A stretch of DNA of 64,000 nucleotides, taken from the NCBI RefSeq assembly GCF_900114645.1, contig NZ_FOTR01000014.1, positions 21,513 to 85,512 on the forward strand, read 5' to 3'. A program made the position numbers and the translations under genes. Positions 61,507-64,000 of this stretch are shown in pieces. Origin of the DNA: Gracilibacillus orientalis. GTDB lineage: Bacteria; Bacillota; Bacilli; Bacillales; Amphibacillaceae. Position 1 is the first letter of the stretch. Each line of letters starts with the position of its first letter. Under the pieces are notes generated by a model, which was not told the origin of the DNA, did not search any database, and saw nothing but the letters and a program-made list of their open reading frames with translations.

Positions 61507-62418
61507 ATGAGCAAATGGAAAAAAGAACTTAGTATTATTTTAGCGCTGTTAGTGATTGCTGTACTGACAGCATGTGGAGACACTAATGATGCATCGAACA
61601 GTGAACAAACAGAGGTAGAAGAAGAAGCAAAAACAGAAGTAAATGATGAAGAAATAACGATTGGTCAAATTAGTTGGGCTGAAAATATCGCCGTAACAAA
61701 TATGTGGAAAGCTATTCTAGAAGATAAAGGTTATAATGTGAAGTTAAACGTATTGGATATGGGTATTACGATGCAAGCTTTAGAGAGTGATGATCTAGAT
61801 GTTAGTTTAGAAATATGGTTACCGGTTCAAGATGCTAATTATTTTGAAAAATATAAAGATACGGTTAATTTCTCAGAAGCTACTTGGTTTGATAATGCTA
61901 AAGTAGGACTTGTTGTTCCATCCTATTTAGAAGAAGTTAATAGTATAGAAGACTTAAATGAACATAAAGAATTGTTTGAAGGCGAAATCGTTGGGTTTGA
62001 CCCTGGTGCAGGTACAATGGATGTAACAAAAGAACTTATTGAAGATTATAATCTTGATTTTGAGCTCTTAACAAGCTCTGAACCTACGATGTTAGTGGAG
62101 ATTGGAGAAGCAATAAAAAGTGAGGAACCAATAGTGGCACCACTTTGGACCCCACACTGGATATTCTCCAAATATGATTTAAAATTCCTGGAAGATCCGC
62201 AAAACATCTACGGTGGAGTAGAAAAAATTCACCATGCTACAAGAGATGGATTTAGTGAGGATTATCCAAAGATTAGCGAATGGTTTAAAAATTGGAAGAT
62301 GAATGACGAACAAATTGGTCAACTAATCGACTATGTAGAAAATGCTGAAGAACCACTTGATGGGGCTAAGGAATGGATCGATGAGAATCAAGAATTGGTT
62401 GACGAATGGGTAAAATAA
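61507..62418 (+). CDS. opuAC-like: Glycine betaine/proline ABC transporter substrate-binding lipoprotein (OpuAC-like)
   Basis: A 303-residue secreted lipoprotein. The N terminus has a basic start, hydrophobic core ELSIILALLVIAV and lipobox LTAC near residue 22. The mature part is an acidic linker, then EITIGQISWAENIAVTNMWK near 50 and a glycine-betaine type DPGAGTMDVTKEL near 165. Trp-rich WTPHWIFSKYDLKFLED near 218 is the ligand-cage segment typical of OpuAC/ProX. No ABC ATPase or permease is adjacent, so it is an orphan binding protein. AAGGGAG lies at normal spacing. Confidence 0.88.
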   Translation: MSKWKKELSIILALLVIAVLTACGDTNDASNSEQTEVEEEAKTEVNDEEITIGQISWAENIAVTNMWKAILEDKGYNVKLNVLDMGITMQALESDDLDVSLEIWLPVQDANYFEKYKDTVNFSEATWFDNAKVGLVVPSYLEEVNSIEDLNEHKELFEGEIVGFDPGAGTMDVTKELIEDYNLDFELLTSSEPTMLVEIGEAIKSEEPIVAPLWTPHWIFSKYDLKFLEDPQNIYGGVEKIHHATRDGFSEDYPKISEWFKNWKMNDEQIGQLIDYVENAEEPLDGAKEWIDENQELVDEWVK

Positions 62419-62433
62419 AGACAAGATAAATCA

Positions 62434-62473
62434 GGAGCTGGTCTCACATTTTTTGTGAGATTAGCTTTTTTTT
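62434..62473 (+). terminator. OpuAC-like gene terminator
   Basis: AGCTGGTCTCAC and GTGAGATTAGCT pair with one mismatch around a 6-base loop, followed by eight T residues. It also lies at the end of the minus-strand chimeric frame. Confidence 0.9.
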
Positions 62474-63168
62474 ATATTTAACCTGACACCCCCTTTTATA
62501 GTGCAAAATAATTCCTGAAGTGACAGTGGTGTGATTTCCCATAACTCATGAGTCGTAAAGCCAGTAGCTCCTACAGGGATTGGAATAGCGCCATTATTTA
62601 TTGAAATATCAAATTCTTCCTTCATGCCATTAGCACCTATTGTTTTACCTGTCTTTTGGTCTTGCTTATTACCAAAGATAAAGATTGAAACACCTACACC
62701 TGAAAGCATATCTCCCCTATATTTAGTACATAATTCATTTCGTGGGAGTTCACCAGTTGTGACTTGAGGAAAAGGTCTTGATTCCAGGATGGAGGGGGCC
62801 AGAGTAGCTCCAGCAACCCCTAGCAAAGCACGGGCTCCAATCAACATTTCAAGACTTGTGGAGAATGTGAAAACCAGTGAACTAATTCCGAATGTAGTCG
62901 CACCGATCAAAAGTAGTTTACGACGACCGATACGATCTCCCAGCGTTCCCATCGTAATCAAAAACCCTGCTACCATGAACACGTATATGTCCATAATCCA
63001 CAACTGTTCAACACTACTGGCACCCAGATCTGCACTCAAATATGGTAGCGCCAAAACCAGTACGCAGAGATCAATTGCAACTATCAGGGATGCCAGAACC
63101 AATACCGCTAGCCCGATTTACTCCCGTATGCCCGCCTGCTGGTTAGACCCGGTCATAGCATTTGTCAT
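62461..63168 (-). pseudogene. MFS transporter fragment with internal stop, fused to a ThsA-like SLOG fragment
   Basis: The frame from ATG 63168 starts MTNAMTGSNQQAGIRE, stops at TAA (codon 17, 63120-63118), then resumes IGLAVLVLASLIVAIDLCVL, an MFS DHA2-type N terminus with GTLGDRIGRRKLLLIGA. Around 62790 it switches to an unrelated segment: PRNELCTKYRGDMLSGVGVS, IFIFGNKQD, NGMKEEFDISINNGAIPIPVGATG and HELW. This resembles the C-terminal SLOG ligand-binding domain of the Thoeris effector ThsA. The frame then ends in sequence that may be an insertion-sequence edge. The MFS part is higher in GC than the surroundings. A non-functional chimera. Confidence 0.75.
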
Positions 63169-63623
63169 CGATTATCTGTTGACTCTTTCTGTAGATACTC
63201 GCCAAGTTTGTCCAGCATGATCTTCGTTCCGTGTTCACGCTGAGCTGCCGTATCATGGCCGTCGAGGAAGACTCCTTGCTCGGTGTAGATAAGCTGAGTG
63301 CCAGCTTCTGCATGCTTGAACTCCACCGTGGTCACGGATACCGATATACGTGTTTCATCATGATCCATCGTATAGGAATAGACGATGCGCTGATCCGGAA
63401 CAATCTCCTGATAGCAAGCATCAAAGGTAAAGACTGGTCCTCCTTTAGGACCACCTTGATTGTACTCCCGCCCGCCAACTCGAAAGTCGAATTCGTCAGC
63501 CTTCGGAAACCACTTTGCCTTGGCTGCGGGATCGGCCCAGGCGGTGAATGCTCGTTCAGGTGGAGCATTATAGGTCTTTTCAATGACAAAAGTGTCGTGT
63601 GTTGCAAAGCATTTGTTCATCAT
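63165..63623 (-). CDS. SRPBCC (AHSA1-like) family protein
   Basis: A 152-residue AHSA1-type protein. Its N-terminal FVIEKTYNAPPERAFTAWADPAAKAKWF near residues 12-39 and the GGREYNQGG turn are textbook. GVFLDGHDTAAQREHGTKIMLDKL near the C terminus is the final helix. GGGAGG sits upstream; ATG 63620 would have better spacing than 63623. Its stop overlaps the MFS pseudogene start by four bases. Codon use is visibly richer in G and C than most of the window, suggesting recent transfer. It differs from the other SRPBCC protein at 4.4 kb. Confidence 0.85.
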   Translation of the reverse strand: MMNKCFATHDTFVIEKTYNAPPERAFTAWADPAAKAKWFPKADEFDFRVGGREYNQGGPKGGPVFTFDACYQEIVPDQRIVYSYTMDHDETRISVSVTTVEFKHAEAGTQLIYTEQGVFLDGHDTAAQREHGTKIMLDKLGEYLQKESTDNR

Positions 63624-63635
63624 TTATTCCTCCCT

Positions 63636-63905
63636 TTAGGTTGGTTCATTTGAATGCTTGTCGAAAAAGTCGCCAAGCTTGTCGAAGTGGTGCTCCATAC
63701 TTGATCGTCGTTCAGTAAAAAACTTTTCATGGCTCTTTTTCATCATGCTTAATAATTTTGTGAAATCCTCAACCGCCAACAGCTCTTACATTTCCATCAG
63801 ACTCGATGTTAAGTGAAAATAAAGTTGTTTACTTTCTAAGATGAGAATCCGCATATATCCGTTGAAAAATGTGGCTTGTTCAAATAATAGTTGTTTACTT
63901 TTCAT
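63636..63905 (-). pseudogene. Unrecognised small protein gene with in-frame stop
   Basis: From ATG 63905 the frame reads MKSKQLLFEQATFFNGYMRI, then ESKQLYFHLTSSLMEM, then TAA at 63788-63786, and continues ELLAVEDFTKLLSMMKKSHE and KFFTERRSSMEHHFDKLGDF to TAA 63636. The two halves look like one 89-residue helical protein broken by one stop. It directly precedes the SRPBCC gene. A regulator of that pair is the usual expectation, but no HTH is seen. The final stretch, 63906-64000, holds no supported feature. Confidence 0.45.
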
Positions 63906-64000
63906 GTTCAGACAGTTATTGCGCGTATTAACTTTATGCACCCGAATACCGTTATTCTAGCGACCTAGCGGTGTTAGATCAAGGTAGTTCAAGGAAAAAA

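Noticed and set aside
62490..62540. Insertion sequence end near CTGTCACTTCAGG ... GGGTGTCAG
   Set aside because: The short near-complementary ends hint at an IS edge, but no transposase, second end or target duplication could be found, so it is mentioned only in the pseudogene entry.

Overview
The window looks like chromosome of a low-GC, endospore-forming, halotolerant Bacillaceae species (Gracilibacillus / Oceanobacillus / Virgibacillus type). This rests on AGGAGG-type ribosome binding sites, frequent TTG and GTG starts, SAM-I riboswitches, an MhqR-type operator, a FapR-type operator, a mannitol PTS locus with an MtlR activator, and several osmolyte genes (BCCT carrier, GbsA-like dehydrogenase, OpuAC-like binding protein). 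The genus is an inference from gene content. No rRNA, tRNA, CRISPR array or intact transposase was seen.

Layout. 1-5 kb: end of an unknown gene, a membrane protein, an ASCH protein, then an ABC-2 exporter operon headed by a LytTR regulator that carries an in-frame amber codon. 5.3-12 kb: an acetoacetate/ketone-body operon (thiolase, acetoacetyl-CoA synthetase, thiolase-like protein, DUF35 protein, 27-residue membrane peptide, Na+/solute symporter) preceded by two tandem SAM-I riboswitches. 12-20 kb: GNAT, PadR plus pentapeptide protein, a second ABC-2 exporter, and an MhqR-controlled quinone/electrophile detoxification operon. 20-34 kb: small metabolic enzymes (Nudix, FabH, phosphatases, nucleotidyltransferases, antiporter, GH43) mixed with decayed genes, then an ABC-F ATPase with a leader peptide and attenuator hairpins. 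34-46 kb: PhzF, MBL hydrolase, Lrp, mannitol locus, nucleoside kinase, DbpA helicase, cold-shock protein. 46-57 kb: hydrolase/TetR pair, a five-gene quaternary-amine-like cluster, and a DUF1611/racemase pair. 57-64 kb: an 850-bp foldback element, a TPR-dynamin-like GTPase, a glycine-betaine binding protein, and a visibly GC-richer degraded module in which an MFS fragment is fused to a ThsA-like SLOG fragment.

The strongest unexplained signals are non-coding. (1) A family of about 240-bp elements occurs at 12.7, 19.7 and 22.6 kb. Each lies just after a stop codon, begins with a terminator hairpin, and carries up to six TTCCTTGGAA/TTCCAAGGAA decamers spaced 20-21 bp apart. (2) Two complete tandem SAM-I riboswitches precede an acetoacetate operon. 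(3) The foldback element at 57.15-58.00 kb has about 150-bp terminal inverted repeats and nested internal repeats; remnants of its parts lie near 43 kb and 5.1 kb. (4) An exactly 10-bp-phased repeat array lies upstream of the amidohydrolase operon.

All calls come from reading the sequence and from remembered family features; no database search was run.
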